A DNA stretch of 64,000 nt from Nocardia puris (GTDB taxonomy: Bacteria; Actinomycetota; Actinomycetes; Mycobacteriales; Mycobacteriaceae): contig NZ_QNRE01000007.1 of NCBI RefSeq assembly GCF_003315035.1, positions 1 through 64,000 on the forward strand, given 5' to 3'. How positions within the stretch are numbered: position 1 is the first letter of the stretch; each line of letters begins with the position of its first letter. Of the stretch, positions 8,018 to 16,574 are shown piece after piece. The notes below the pieces were generated by a model that had not been told where the DNA came from, did not search any database, and worked only from the letters and a program-made list of their open reading frames with translations. The position numbers and the translations under genes are program-made.

Positions 8018-8887
8018 ATGGCGACCATCGAGGCCGGGGTGCTCGGCCGCCGCGTCGGCGGCGCGGCGAGCAGCAACCCCGCGGAATTGCAGGCGCGGGG
8101 CAAGGTTTCGCGCCGCAGGCTCGGTCCGGGCAAGGCGATCCCGTTCGGATTCGCGCTCGGCCCGGCGCTGCTGATCCTGGCGTGGGTGCTCGGTTCGGCG
8201 ACCGGGTCGCTGGATCCGGAGACGTTGCCCGCGCCGTGGACGGTGGCGCAGACGGCCGGCGATCTCATCGCCGACGGCCGGTTGCAGTCCAACCTGCTCA
8301 CCTCGGTGCAGCGCGCCGGGATCGGCCTGGTGCTGGGCGTCGGCATCGGTGTGGTGCTCGCGCTGCTGGCGGGGCTGAGCCGGTGGGGCGAGGCGCTGCT
8401 GGACGGGCCGGTGCAGATCAAGCGCGCGGTGCCGACGCTGGCGCTGATCCCGCTGTTCATCGTGTGGTTCGGCATCGGCGAGGAGATGAAGCTCGTCGTC
8501 ATCACCACCAGTGTGCTGGTGCCCGTCTACATCAACACCCACGCCTATCTGCGCAGCGTGGACGCCCGGTACGTGGAACTGGCCGAGACCGTGAAGCTTT
8601 CGTGGTGGCAGTTCATCCGGCGCATCGCGCTGCCGGGTTCGCTGCCCGGGTTCTTCATCGGATTGCGCCTGGCCGTGACGATTTCGTGGCTGGCCCTGGT
8701 GGTGGTGGAGCAGGTGAACGCCACCAGCGGCATCGGGTACCTGATGACGCAGGCGCGCACCTACGGCCAGATCGACGTGATCGTCGTCGGTTTGGTGATC
8801 TACGGATTGCTCGGCCTGTTCGGCGATGTCGCGGTGCGGGCGTTGGAGAGGAAGGCGCTGTCGTGGCGGCAGACACTGGCGGACTGA
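8018..8887 (+). CDS. ABC transporter permease, sulfonate type (SsuC-like)
   Basis: A 289-residue inner-membrane permease of the binding-protein-dependent type. It has about six hydrophobic segments and the EAA loop (ELAETVKLSWWQFIRRIALPGSLPGFFIG) that contacts the ATPase. ATG 8018 follows the stop of the binding-protein gene by two bases, which indicates one transcript. A long upstream extension of the same frame overlaps that gene and is not real. Family knowledge ties this architecture to sulfonate, taurine or nitrate import. Confidence 0.9.
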   Translation: MATIEAGVLGRRVGGAASSNPAELQARGKVSRRRLGPGKAIPFGFALGPALLILAWVLGSATGSLDPETLPAPWTVAQTAGDLIADGRLQSNLLTSVQRAGIGLVLGVGIGVVLALLAGLSRWGEALLDGPVQIKRAVPTLALIPLFIVWFGIGEEMKLVVITTSVLVPVYINTHAYLRSVDARYVELAETVKLSWWQFIRRIALPGSLPGFFIGLRLAVTISWLALVVVEQVNATSGIGYLMTQARTYGQIDVIVVGLVIYGLLGLFGDVAVRALERKALSWRQTLAD

Positions 8888-9606
8888 ATGTGGTCCGTAC
8901 CCGCGCGCTGAGACGCGGGTTCGGCGACCGCGTGGTGTTGCGCGGCATCGATCTGGACATCGCGCGCGGCGAATTCGTCGCGCTGCTGGGCCGCAGCGGC
9001 TCGGGCAAGAGCACACTGCTGCGCGCGCTGGCCGAATTGGACGACGACGTCCCGGGTTCCGGTGAACTCACCGTGCCCGAGGAGCGCGCCGTAGTGTTCC
9101 AGGATTCGCGGCTGCTGCCCTGGGTGCGCGTGCTCGACAACGTGACGCTGGGCCTCACCGGCTCCGGCGCGGCCGAGCGCGGCCGGGCGGCGCTGGCCGA
9201 GGTCGGGCTCGAGGGCCGGGAAAAAGCTTGGCCGCGTGAGCTTTCCGGTGGTGAGCAGCAGCGTGTGGCGCTGGCGCGCTCGCTGGTGCGCGAACCCGAA
9301 TTGCTGCTGGCCGACGAGCCGTTCGGCGCGTTGGACGCGCTGACCAGGATCCGCATGCACGTGCTGTTGCAGGACCTGTGCGCCAAGCACAAGCCCGCCG
9401 TGCTGCTGGTGACCCACGATGTGGACGAGGCGGTGCTGCTCGCCGACCGCGTGCTGGTGCTCGACGAGGGGCGCATCGCGCTGGACCGCCGCATCGAGCT
9501 GGATCGTCCACGCCGCCACAGTGATCCGGGGTTCACCGCCTACCGCGAAGAGCTGCTGGCGGGGCTGGGCGTGGAGACTTACGAGGAAGAGAAGAAGGCG
9601 TCATGA
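8863..9606 (+). CDS. ABC transporter ATP-binding protein, sulfonate type (SsuB-like)
   Basis: A 247-residue ATPase with Walker A GRSGSGKST, signature LSGGEQQR, Walker B LLLADEP followed by FGALD, and the H-loop THDVDEAV. The GTG at 8863 was chosen because it has a strong ribosome binding site (gagaggaagg) inside the permease gene; it overlaps that gene by 25 bases, and a second GTG at 8890 is possible. It would energise import by the SsuC-like permease. Its stop overlaps the ATG of the monooxygenase by ATGA. Confidence 0.9.
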   Translation: MAADTGGLNVVRTRALRRGFGDRVVLRGIDLDIARGEFVALLGRSGSGKSTLLRALAELDDDVPGSGELTVPEERAVVFQDSRLLPWVRVLDNVTLGLTGSGAAERGRAALAEVGLEGREKAWPRELSGGEQQRVALARSLVREPELLLADEPFGALDALTRIRMHVLLQDLCAKHKPAVLLVTHDVDEAVLLADRVLVLDEGRIALDRRIELDRPRRHSDPGFTAYREELLAGLGVETYEEEKKAS

Positions 9607-10952
9607 CCGAGCCGCGTCAGCTGAGCCTGAATGCGTTCATCTACCCGTCGGGCCATCACGAGGCGGCCTGGCGGCACCCGGACAGCAGGCCCGACCGCAT
9701 CTACGACGTCTCCTACTACCAGGAGATCGGCCGTACCGCCGAGGCCGCCACGTTCGACGCGGTGTTCTTCGCCGACGGTCCCGCGCTGCGCACCAACGTG
9801 CGGCACAACGCCGCGCCCGGACTGGAGCCGATCACGCTGCTCACCGCGATCGCCTCGGCCACCACGCATCTCGGGCTGATCGCGACCGCGTCCACCACCT
9901 ACTACGAGCCCTACAACCTGGCGCGGCTGTTCTCCTCGCTGGATCACATCTCCGGCGGGCGGGCCGGTTGGAACATCGTCACCACCGCGACGGAGGTGGC
10001 GGCGGCCAACTTCGGGCTCGAGCACCACCCCGACCACGTCGAAAGGTACGCGCGGGCACGCGAATTCGTCGATGCCGTGATCGCGCTGTGGGACAGCTGG
10101 GAGGACGACGCGATCCTGCTGGATCGCGAGGCGGGCGTGTACGCCGATCCGGACAAGATTCACCGCATCGACTTCGAGGGCGAATATCTCAAGGTGCGTG
10201 GGCCGTTCAGCGCCGCGCGCACCCCGCAGGGGCACCCGGTGCTCGTGCAGGCCGGCGCGTCGAACGAGGGACGCGCCTTCGCGGGCCGGTACGCGGAGGC
10301 GATCTTCACCGCGCACCAGCGGCTCGAGGACGCGCAGCGCTTCTACGCCGACATCAAGGAGCAGGCGCGCGGATTCGGGCGTAACCCCGAGCATGTGAAG
10401 ATCCTGCCGGGCATCTCGCCGTTCATCGGCGACACCGAGGCGGCGGCGAAGAAGCTGGAGCGGGAGTTCAACGAGCTCACCGTGCCGGAATACGGTCTGG
10501 CGCAACTGGAGAGCATCGTCGGCAAGAGCTTGCGGCACCTGCCGCTGGACGAGACGGTGCCCGCCGACGTGTTCGCCGACGCGGGCGACGTCACCGACAA
10601 CAACCGCAGCCGGTTGCAGGTCGTCGCGGGCATCGTGGAGCGCGAGCGGCCGACGGTGCGCGGGTTGCTGCACCGGCTGGCGGGCGCGCGCGGGCATCGG
10701 GTGTTCGCGGGCACGCCCGAGCAAGTGGCCGATACGATCGAGGGGTGGTTCCGCCACGGCGCCGCAGACGGTTTCAACGTGATGCCGCCCTACTACCCGG
10801 GCGGGCTGGAGGTGTTCGCGGAGACGGTGGTGCCGATCCTGCGCGAGCGCGGGCTGTTCCGCACCGAGTACACCGGCACCACCCTTCGCGATCACTTCGG
10901 GTTGCCGCGTCCGGAGAGTCAGTTCGCCCGCCGTCCCGTGCTCGCGGGATGA
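9603..10952 (+). CDS. FMN-dependent monooxygenase of the NtaA/SnaA/DszA group (LLM class)
   Basis: A 449-residue flavin-dependent oxygenase of the luciferase-like superfamily. The NtaA/SnaA/SoxA(DszA) subgroup shows in the N-terminal LNAFIYPSGHHEAAWRHP, the FFADGPALRTN segment and the SGGRAGWNIVTTATEVAAANFG motif. Such enzymes use reduced FMN and oxygen to cleave C-S or C-N bonds. Its start overlaps the SsuB-like ATPase gene, so the imported compound is probably its substrate, plausibly a sulfonate, sulfone or similar sulfur source. No flavin reductase is adjacent, so reduced FMN must come from elsewhere. Confidence 0.88.
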   Translation: MTEPRQLSLNAFIYPSGHHEAAWRHPDSRPDRIYDVSYYQEIGRTAEAATFDAVFFADGPALRTNVRHNAAPGLEPITLLTAIASATTHLGLIATASTTYYEPYNLARLFSSLDHISGGRAGWNIVTTATEVAAANFGLEHHPDHVERYARAREFVDAVIALWDSWEDDAILLDREAGVYADPDKIHRIDFEGEYLKVRGPFSAARTPQGHPVLVQAGASNEGRAFAGRYAEAIFTAHQRLEDAQRFYADIKEQARGFGRNPEHVKILPGISPFIGDTEAAAKKLEREFNELTVPEYGLAQLESIVGKSLRHLPLDETVPADVFADAGDVTDNNRSRLQVVAGIVERERPTVRGLLHRLAGARGHRVFAGTPEQVADTIEGWFRHGAADGFNVMPPYYPGGLEVFAETVVPILRERGLFRTEYTGTTLRDHFGLPRPESQFARRPVLAG

Positions 10953-11085
10953 GGGTGGGGCGTTGTCCCGAGATCAGTTCGCAGGACCGCGGCTCTCGTA
11001 GTGAATCACACGGTGGCCGAACGTCATTGACGGTGTGCGGTCGACCGGCTCCGGTCGGCGGGGCCCCTCGCGCGGAGACCGCGCG

Positions 11086-12342
11086 GTGAGCCTCACCGGC
11101 GAATCCGACCTACGCGGCGCGACACCGGAACCCGGGAAACCGCCGCCGCGCACCAAGTTGCGGTCCATGGCGCTGGCGGTGTTCGTGCCGTCGGCGGTGT
11201 TCGGAATCGGTTCCGGCGCTTCGGCTCCCATGTTGCCGCTGCGGGCGCTGGAACTCGGCGCATCGGTCGGTATGGCGGGTGTGGTCGTCGCGATGATGGG
11301 TTTCGGCCTCATCCTCGGCGACCTGCCCGCCGGGCGGTTGGTGGCGCGCACGGGGGAGCGCAAGGCCATCGCGCTCGGCTCGCTGGTGTGCGCCGTGGGG
11401 ATGCTCATCGCCATCCTCGCGCCGAATATCGCGGTGTTCGCCGTGGGGCTGTTGATCAACGGCGCCGCAGGTGCGGTGTGGGGCCTGGCGCGGCAGACGT
11501 ATGTGGTGTCGGTGGTGCCGAGCGCCGATCGCGGGCGGGCGTTCTCGGCGCTGGCGGGGTGGATGCGGTTCGGGTTCTTCAGCGGACCGTTCCTCGGCGC
11601 GGGCGTGGTGCACTGGCTCGGGCCCGTCGGTGGACTGTGGATGCACTTCGCCGCCGTGGTCGTGGGTGGTCTGCTGGTGTTGGCCATGCCCGAACCCGAG
11701 AGTGCGCCGATGACCGCGAGCCACCACACGATTCGTTCGGTCGTGGTCGAAAACCGCAGGCTGCTGGGCACTCTCGGACTGGGGGCGCTGCTCATGGGGG
11801 CGGCGCGCGCGTCCCGGCAGTCGCTGCTGCCGCTGTGGGCCGTGCACGTGGGCGCCGACGCCGCCACCACCAGCCTGCTGTTCGGCGTGGCGGGGGCGGT
11901 GGACGTGCTCATGTCGTATCCGTCCGGGATCTGGCTGGACCGCTTCGGGCGCCGCGCGATCGGCGTGCCGTCCATGGTCCTGTTCGGGATCGGTTACGCC
12001 GCACTGCCGTTCGCCGGCTCCGTCGCCGGGCTGGCGGGCGTGGCGGTGCTGCTCGGCTTCGCCAACGGCCTCAGCAACGGCGTCATCATGACCGTCGGCG
12101 CCGATATCGCCCCACCCGGCCGCCGCGCCGAATTCCTCGGGGCCTGGCGCCTCACCCACGACATCGGCATGTTCGCCGGCCCCATCGCGGTGGGCGTGAT
12201 CAGCGGTGTCACCGTCCTCGGGGCGGCCGCCGCGGCCCTCGCGGTGGCGGGTGCGGCGGGCGCGGGCGCGATGTATCGCTGGTTCCCGGATCACCCACGG
12301 GCCGAGACGGTTTCGGCGGACGGCTCGGCGAAGCCCGCGTGA
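11086..12342 (+). CDS. Major facilitator superfamily transporter
   Basis: A 418-residue membrane protein with about twelve hydrophobic segments. The loop 2-3 region reads GDLPAGRLVARTGERKA, a variant of the MFS motif A, and a second similar motif (DRFGRRAIG) precedes the second half. It probably exports a small hydrophobic compound by proton antiport. The GTG at 11086, behind a weak purine-rich site, was preferred over one 51 bases upstream. It lies about 130 bp behind the monooxygenase gene; whether they share a transcript cannot be seen. The substrate is unknown. Confidence 0.82.
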   Translation: MSLTGESDLRGATPEPGKPPPRTKLRSMALAVFVPSAVFGIGSGASAPMLPLRALELGASVGMAGVVVAMMGFGLILGDLPAGRLVARTGERKAIALGSLVCAVGMLIAILAPNIAVFAVGLLINGAAGAVWGLARQTYVVSVVPSADRGRAFSALAGWMRFGFFSGPFLGAGVVHWLGPVGGLWMHFAAVVVGGLLVLAMPEPESAPMTASHHTIRSVVVENRRLLGTLGLGALLMGAARASRQSLLPLWAVHVGADAATTSLLFGVAGAVDVLMSYPSGIWLDRFGRRAIGVPSMVLFGIGYAALPFAGSVAGLAGVAVLLGFANGLSNGVIMTVGADIAPPGRRAEFLGAWRLTHDIGMFAGPIAVGVISGVTVLGAAAAALAVAGAAGAGAMYRWFPDHPRAETVSADGSAKPA

Positions 12343-12390
12343 ATCGGCCGCCGGTGCCGGATGGGTTCGTGAGCGCGTCGGGCTCGACGC

Positions 12391-12660
12391 GATGGTTTCC
12401 GCCTTCTCGACCCCTCGCTGTGTCGGGACAGCTTCGCCGCGAGAGGCCGGCTCGCGGCCTTCGAATCGAGTCTGATCGGCGATGCCGAGAGTGCGGAGAG
12501 CGGCCGCTGGGATGCGGTGGATTTCGTCGTGTACGACGCGTTCACGGCCGCCCGTCTGCCCGGCTATCCGAGGCCGGGCGACGACCGGTGGTCGCCGCCC
12601 CGTCCAGCGGGGAATCCGTGGATCAGTCGGGCCGCGTCCAGTGCGGGTCGCGGCCGCTGA
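12391..12660 (+). pseudogene. Open frame without a start, possible gene remnant
   Basis: One frame is open from about 12373 to the TGA at 12660. It reads like protein (DGFRLLDPSLCRDSFAARG, then GRWDAVDFVVYDAF), but it has no usable start codon and is preceded by an in-frame stop at 12370-12372. The last 38 bases overlap the convergent gene that ends at 12623. The family was not recognised. It may be a decayed gene end or a chance open frame. Confidence 0.25.
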
Positions 12661-13210
12661 GGCCGAGGAGGCGGTCGAGCAGGGGAGCGGTGGGGGATAC
12701 GGGGACTTCCGGGCCGAAGGCGCCCATGTCGCGGCCCATCGGGGCGGTGGCCTCGAGGTGGTCGTGCGCGAAGCGGAGCAGGTCGTCGTCCCAGATCGGT
12801 GTGAGGTTCAGGGCGCGGCTCAGATCCCAGCTGTGGACGGTCAGTTCGGTGACGACCATGCCGCCGATGAGCGGGGCGGGCAGCTCCGTGGGGCCGGCCA
12901 CGTGGGTCGTGCCCTGCCAGGCGGACGGGTCGCGCCACGCGGCGGCGAGGTCGTCGAGGTAGGTGTCGAGGGCGGCGGACCAGTCGCCCGCGACGAGATC
13001 GACCTCGGATTCGGTCGGGGCGGGTGGGGCGACGGTCTGCTTGCGGGCCGCCCCCGCCAGGGACGGACCCCAGAACAGCAGGTGGTTGAGCAGGGCGCGC
13101 ACGTCGAATTCGGCGCACGGTGTCGGCGCGGTGAGCTGCTGCGGCGACACCGATCGAATCAGTTTCGACATCGGGGCCGCGGCCCGCTCCACGAGTTCGG
13201 TTTCGGACAT
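12623..13210 (-). CDS. TIGR03086-family mycothiol-type DinB-like protein
   Basis: A 195-residue protein of the DinB/mycothiol-dependent maleylpyruvate isomerase superfamily, TIGR03086 group. It has the typical opening with helix-rich SPQQLTAPTPCAEFDVRALLNHLL and the metal-ligand region TVHSWDLSRAL. Members bind a divalent metal and probably use mycothiol, the thiol of actinobacteria; the reaction is unknown. ATG 13210 is used because the longer open frame crosses the divergent promoter. An AraC-type regulator starts 61 bp away on the opposite strand and probably controls it. Confidence 0.82.
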   Translation of the reverse strand: MSETELVERAAAPMSKLIRSVSPQQLTAPTPCAEFDVRALLNHLLFWGPSLAGAARKQTVAPPAPTESEVDLVAGDWSAALDTYLDDLAAAWRDPSAWQGTTHVAGPTELPAPLIGGMVVTELTVHSWDLSRALNLTPIWDDDLLRFAHDHLEATAPMGRDMGAFGPEVPVSPTAPLLDRLLGLSGRDPHWTRPD

Positions 13211-13271
13211 ACATCGAGGTAACCACCCTGATCGGGCGCTGTCTTGAACAAACGCGACATACACTCGCCGC

Positions 13272-14051
13272 GTGCGGCGCGACGTGCGGGAACTCGGCGG
13301 TGCGTGGCGCGAATTCCAGCGCCACACGGTCACCGCGCCATCGGAGGCGCTGGCGCGCCACGTCGAGCGGTACTGGGCCGTCACCTGGGAGTACGAGCGC
13401 CCCTACCGGCAGCTGGTGGTGCCGCTGCCGAACGTCCACCTGTCCTTCCGCGACGGACGCGCCGAACTGCACGGCCCCTCGTCCTCCCACGCCTTCCGCG
13501 AGCTGGCGGGCGCGGGCTCGGTGTTCGGCGTCGCGTTCCGCCCCGGCATGTTCCGCCCGTTCCTCGGCGCTCCGGTCTCGGGCCTGCGCGACCGGGTGGT
13601 CGACGCCGCGACGGTGTTCGGCCCCGATCTGCCGGAGCCCGAGGTCGACGCGGTCGAGCGGTTCCTCCTGGAACACCTGAAGGGGATGCGACCCGACACC
13701 CGCGCGGAGACATCAGTACCCGACACCGATCCACAAGCCGACCTGGCCTACCGCGTGGTCACCGCCATCGCCGACGACACCGGCGTGACGAGAATCGACG
13801 AGATCGCCCGCCGCTTCGGCCTGAGCGTGCGCGGAGTGCAGCGGCTGTTCGCGGACTACGTCGGCATCGGCCCGAAGTGGGTGGTGCGCCGCTATCGCTT
13901 GCACGAGATCACCGAACGCCTGGCCGAGGACGCCGACATCGACTGGGCCGCACTGGCCGCCGCGCTCGGGTACGCCGACCAGGCCCATCTCAGCCGCGAC
14001 TTCCGCAAGATCTTCGGCGAACCGCCGACCCACTACGCGCAGCGGTACTGA
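13272..14051 (+). CDS. AraC-family transcriptional regulator
   Basis: A 259-residue regulator. The N-terminal half resembles the sensing domain of AraC proteins of the DUF6597 type (HLSFRDGRAELHGP, VAFRPGMFRPF). The C-terminal half is the AraC DNA-binding domain (IARRFGLSVRGVQRLFADYVG and GYADQAHLSRDFRKIFG). Translation starts at GTG 13272. It is divergent from the TIGR03086-family gene with a 61-bp shared promoter region, so that gene is the obvious target. The inducer is unknown. Confidence 0.85.
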   Translation: MRRDVRELGGAWREFQRHTVTAPSEALARHVERYWAVTWEYERPYRQLVVPLPNVHLSFRDGRAELHGPSSSHAFRELAGAGSVFGVAFRPGMFRPFLGAPVSGLRDRVVDAATVFGPDLPEPEVDAVERFLLEHLKGMRPDTRAETSVPDTDPQADLAYRVVTAIADDTGVTRIDEIARRFGLSVRGVQRLFADYVGIGPKWVVRRYRLHEITERLAEDADIDWAALAAALGYADQAHLSRDFRKIFGEPPTHYAQRY

Positions 14052-14093
14052 GCGCGGGACGGACCGCGCCGAACCGGCCGCGATCCCGTCCGC

Positions 14094-14540
14094 TCAGCCG
14101 ACCTTCTTGCAGATCGAGTCCTGGTAGGTGGGGTCGGTCGGCAGCGGGAGTCCGAGGTAGGTGACCACTGTGTCGATGATGTCGAGCAGTCCATTCGCCG
14201 GTGGCACGGTGATCCGGCCGTCGTAGACGGTGCGGCCGTCGGGCTCGCGCACCTCTAGCCGGTGCTCACCCGCGGGCGCCGGGCAGATCCGGTGGTACTT
14301 CGGCGCGCCGGCCAGGTCGCCGCGGCCGAATTCGCACTCCTCCTGCTGATTCCCGTTCAGCCAGATGGTGTGCCGGGTCGGTTCGGCGGGCGAGTCCTTC
14401 ACGATGGTGACCAGGTACCGGCCCCGGCCCTCGAGCACGGACACGGACTGGGCCGCCGACGCGGTGGGCATCGCGAGCAGCGGCAGCGCGACGGCGGTGA
14501 GCGCGGTCGCGGCGGCGAGCATCTTCCGGCGTTGGGTCAT
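14094..14540 (-). CDS. Secreted protein of unknown function
   Basis: A 148-residue protein with a classical Sec signal peptide: basic start MTQRRK, a hydrophobic core and a likely cleavage site after ASA near residue 29. The mature part contains three cysteines (one near residue 69, CPAP near 86, and ICKK near the end) and predicted beta strands. No family was recognised. It lies between two unrelated regulators, converges with the AraC gene and is followed by bioQ on the same strand. A role cannot be assigned. Confidence 0.7.
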   Translation of the reverse strand: MTQRRKMLAAATALTAVALPLLAMPTASAAQSVSVLEGRGRYLVTIVKDSPAEPTRHTIWLNGNQQEECEFGRGDLAGAPKYHRICPAPAGEHRLEVREPDGRTVYDGRITVPPANGLLDIIDTVVTYLGLPLPTDPTYQDSICKKVG

Positions 14541-14608
14541 GGTGTCATCGCACCATCCGGTCGCGGCGGCGCCATGACCACAGTTCTCGCGTGTCCCGGC
14601 TCTCGCGG

Positions 14609-15193
14609 TCAGCGCACCTCGGCGCCCAGCCGGTGCCGCACGCCGCTGGCGAACAACTGGAGCCCGAAGTCGAAGCGCGCGGTGGGGTCGGGGGCCTCGT
14701 CCAGCGGCGAACCCGAATCGGGCAGGGCGCCGGCCGAATCCATCTGCAGGCGCGACTGTTCGTCGAGGGTGTAGCCGAGCACGTAGTACAGCAGCGTGTA
14801 GGCGGCGAGTTCGGCTTCGGCGCGGGGCATGCCGGCGCGCAGGATCGCCGCCACCAGCCGCTCGCGCCCCTTGCTGGTGGTCAGGCGTGAGGCGTAGGTG
14901 GCCGAGACCAGTTCGGCGCCGTCGCGGTAGGCGAGCAGGCAGTCGCGCAGGCGGTGCGCGAGTTCGCCGATCCGCCCGGCCCAGTCCTCGGCGGCGACCG
15001 GATCCTCCATCGGCGCCAGGATGCGGTCGGCCACCGCGCCGAGCAGCGCCTGCTTGTTCGGGAAATGCCAGTACAGCGCGCCCGGCTGCACCTGCAGCGA
15101 GCCGGCCAGCCGCCGCATGGTCAGATCGGCCAGACCGTACTGGTCCAGGATGGCGATGGCCCCGTCGACCACGTCCGACCGGTGCAGTTGCAC
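14609..15193 (-). CDS. bioQ: TetR-family repressor of biotin genes (BioQ)
   Basis: A 194-residue TetR-type repressor. The N-terminal DNA-binding domain includes ADLTMRRLAGSLQVQPGALYWHFPNKQALLGAV; the C-terminal ligand domain follows. The GTG at 15193 has a good ribosome binding site (ggaggac). It is divergent from bioB, and between the genes lies TGAAC-ACC-GTTCA, the palindrome type described for the mycobacterial and corynebacterial biotin regulator BioQ. Repression of bioB and autoregulation are therefore expected. The identification rests on context plus operator, since many TetR proteins look alike. Confidence 0.85.
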   Translation of the reverse strand: MQLHRSDVVDGAIAILDQYGLADLTMRRLAGSLQVQPGALYWHFPNKQALLGAVADRILAPMEDPVAAEDWAGRIGELAHRLRDCLLAYRDGAELVSATYASRLTTSKGRERLVAAILRAGMPRAEAELAAYTLLYYVLGYTLDEQSRLQMDSAGALPDSGSPLDEAPDPTARFDFGLQLFASGVRHRLGAEVR

Positions 15194-15245
15194 GGTGTGG
15201 GTCCTCCCCGTCGTGTTTTGACTCACTGTTGCCGCTACCCTAGCC

Positions 15246-15258
15246 TGAACACCGTTCA
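15246..15258. promoter_or_regulatory. BioQ operator
   Basis: A perfect inverted repeat TGAAC-ACC-GTTCA lies in the 105-bp region between bioQ and bioB. It is 41 bases upstream of the bioB start and 53 bases from the bioQ start, placed to block both promoters. Confidence 0.75.
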
Positions 15259-15298
15259 AGTTGCACGGCCACCTCGGCCGGACGAAGGGATTCGTGCT

Positions 15299-16336
15299 GT
15301 GACCCAGGCACCCGTGAAGACCGGCGAGCCCGTCGGGACCGACACCGACATCTTGGCCGTCGCCCGCGAGCAGGTGCTCGAGCGCGGCGTCGGCCTCACC
15401 CAGGAACAGACCCTGGACGTGCTGCGCCTGAGCGACGACCGGCTCGAGGAGCTGCTCGCCCTCGCGCACGACGTGCGCATGAAGTGGTGCGGCCCCGAGG
15501 TCGAGGTCGAGGGCATCATCTCGCTCAAGACCGGCGGCTGCCCCGAGGACTGCCACTTCTGCTCGCAGTCGGGCCTGTTCCAGTCGCCGGTGCGCGCCGC
15601 CTGGCTCGACATCCCGAGCCTGGTCGAGGCCGCCAAGCAGACCGCCAAGTCCGGCGCCACCGAGTTCTGCATCGTCGCCGCCGTGCGCGGCCCCGACGCG
15701 CGCCTGATGGCCCAGGTCGCCGCGGGCGTCGAAGCGATCCGCAACGAGGTCGACATCCAGGTGGCCTGCTCGCTGGGCATGCTCACCCAGGAGCAGGTGG
15801 ACCAGCTGGCCGCCATGGGCGTGCACCGCTACAACCACAATCTCGAGACCGCCAAGTCGCACTTCCCCAACGTGGTCACCACCCACACCTGGGAGGAGCG
15901 CTGGGACACCCTGCGCATGGTGCGCGAGGCGGGCATGGAGGTGTGCTGCGGCGGCATCCTCGGCATGGGCGAAACCCTGGAGCAGCGCGCCGAATTCGCC
16001 GCGCAGCTGGCCTCGCTCGAGCCCGACGAGGTGCCGCTGAACTTCCTCAACCCGCGCCCCGGCACGCCGTTCGGCGATCTCGAGGTGCTGCCGGCCGCCG
16101 AGGCGCTCAAGGCCGTCGCGGCGTTCCGCCTCGCGCTGCCGCGCACCATGCTGCGCTTCGCGGGCGGTCGCGAGATCACCCTCGGCGACCTGGGCGCCAA
16201 GCAGGGCATCCTGGGCGGCATCAACGCCGTCATCGTCGGCAACTACCTCACCACGCTGGGCAGGCCCGCGGAGGCCGACCTGGATCTGCTGGGCGAGCTG
16301 AAGATGCCGATCAAGGCGCTCAACGAAACACTGTGA
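15299..16336 (+). CDS. bioB: Biotin synthase BioB
   Basis: A 345-residue radical SAM enzyme that inserts sulfur into dethiobiotin as the last step of biotin synthesis. The [4Fe-4S] motif CxxxCxxC is at Cys81, Cys85 and Cys88 (GGCPEDCHFC), and the family segments LKTGGCPEDC, YNHNLET and FLNPRPGTPF are present. The GTG at 15299 follows a gaaggga site; the longer open frame would run back through bioQ and was rejected. It is the first gene of an operon with bsaP and a DUF2567 gene, matching Rv1589-Rv1591, and is probably repressed by BioQ. Confidence 0.97.
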   Translation: MTQAPVKTGEPVGTDTDILAVAREQVLERGVGLTQEQTLDVLRLSDDRLEELLALAHDVRMKWCGPEVEVEGIISLKTGGCPEDCHFCSQSGLFQSPVRAAWLDIPSLVEAAKQTAKSGATEFCIVAAVRGPDARLMAQVAAGVEAIRNEVDIQVACSLGMLTQEQVDQLAAMGVHRYNHNLETAKSHFPNVVTTHTWEERWDTLRMVREAGMEVCCGGILGMGETLEQRAEFAAQLASLEPDEVPLNFLNPRPGTPFGDLEVLPAAEALKAVAAFRLALPRTMLRFAGGREITLGDLGAKQGILGGINAVIVGNYLTTLGRPAEADLDLLGELKMPIKALNETL

Positions 16337-16346
16337 CGGCGCGGCC

Positions 16347-16574
16347 ATGAGTAATCTCGTGGACATGGACGAGCGCTACAACCCGTTCACCGGCAAGCGG
16401 ATCGTGCCGGGACTCGACGACGCCATGCCCGCCGCGGCCGCGCTGGGCCTGGAGCCGCCCCGGTTCTGCGAACAGTGCGGACGCCGCATGATCGTGCAGG
16501 TGAGCCCCGACGGCTGGTGGGCCAAGTGCTCCCGGCACGGCGTGACCGACTCCAAGAGTCTGGAACACCGCTAG
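16347..16574 (+). CDS. bsaP: Biotin synthase auxiliary protein BsaP
   Basis: A 75-residue protein directly behind bioB. It contains FCEQCGRR and KCSRHG (Cys41, Cys44, Cys61, His64), a likely metal or iron-sulfur site, and a conserved NPFTG opening. The equivalent M. tuberculosis gene (Rv1590) is described as a small protein required for biotin synthase activity. The first ATG (16347) was used; an internal ATG six codons later is also possible. The stop overlaps the GTG of the next gene by one base. Confidence 0.82.
   Translation: MSNLVDMDERYNPFTGKRIVPGLDDAMPAAAALGLEPPRFCEQCGRRMIVQVSPDGWWAKCSRHGVTDSKSLEHR

Noticed and set aside
14954..15298. N-terminal extension of BioB through the bioQ gene
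   Set aside because: It is the antisense of bioQ. GTG 15299 has a ribosome binding site and gives the normal family length.
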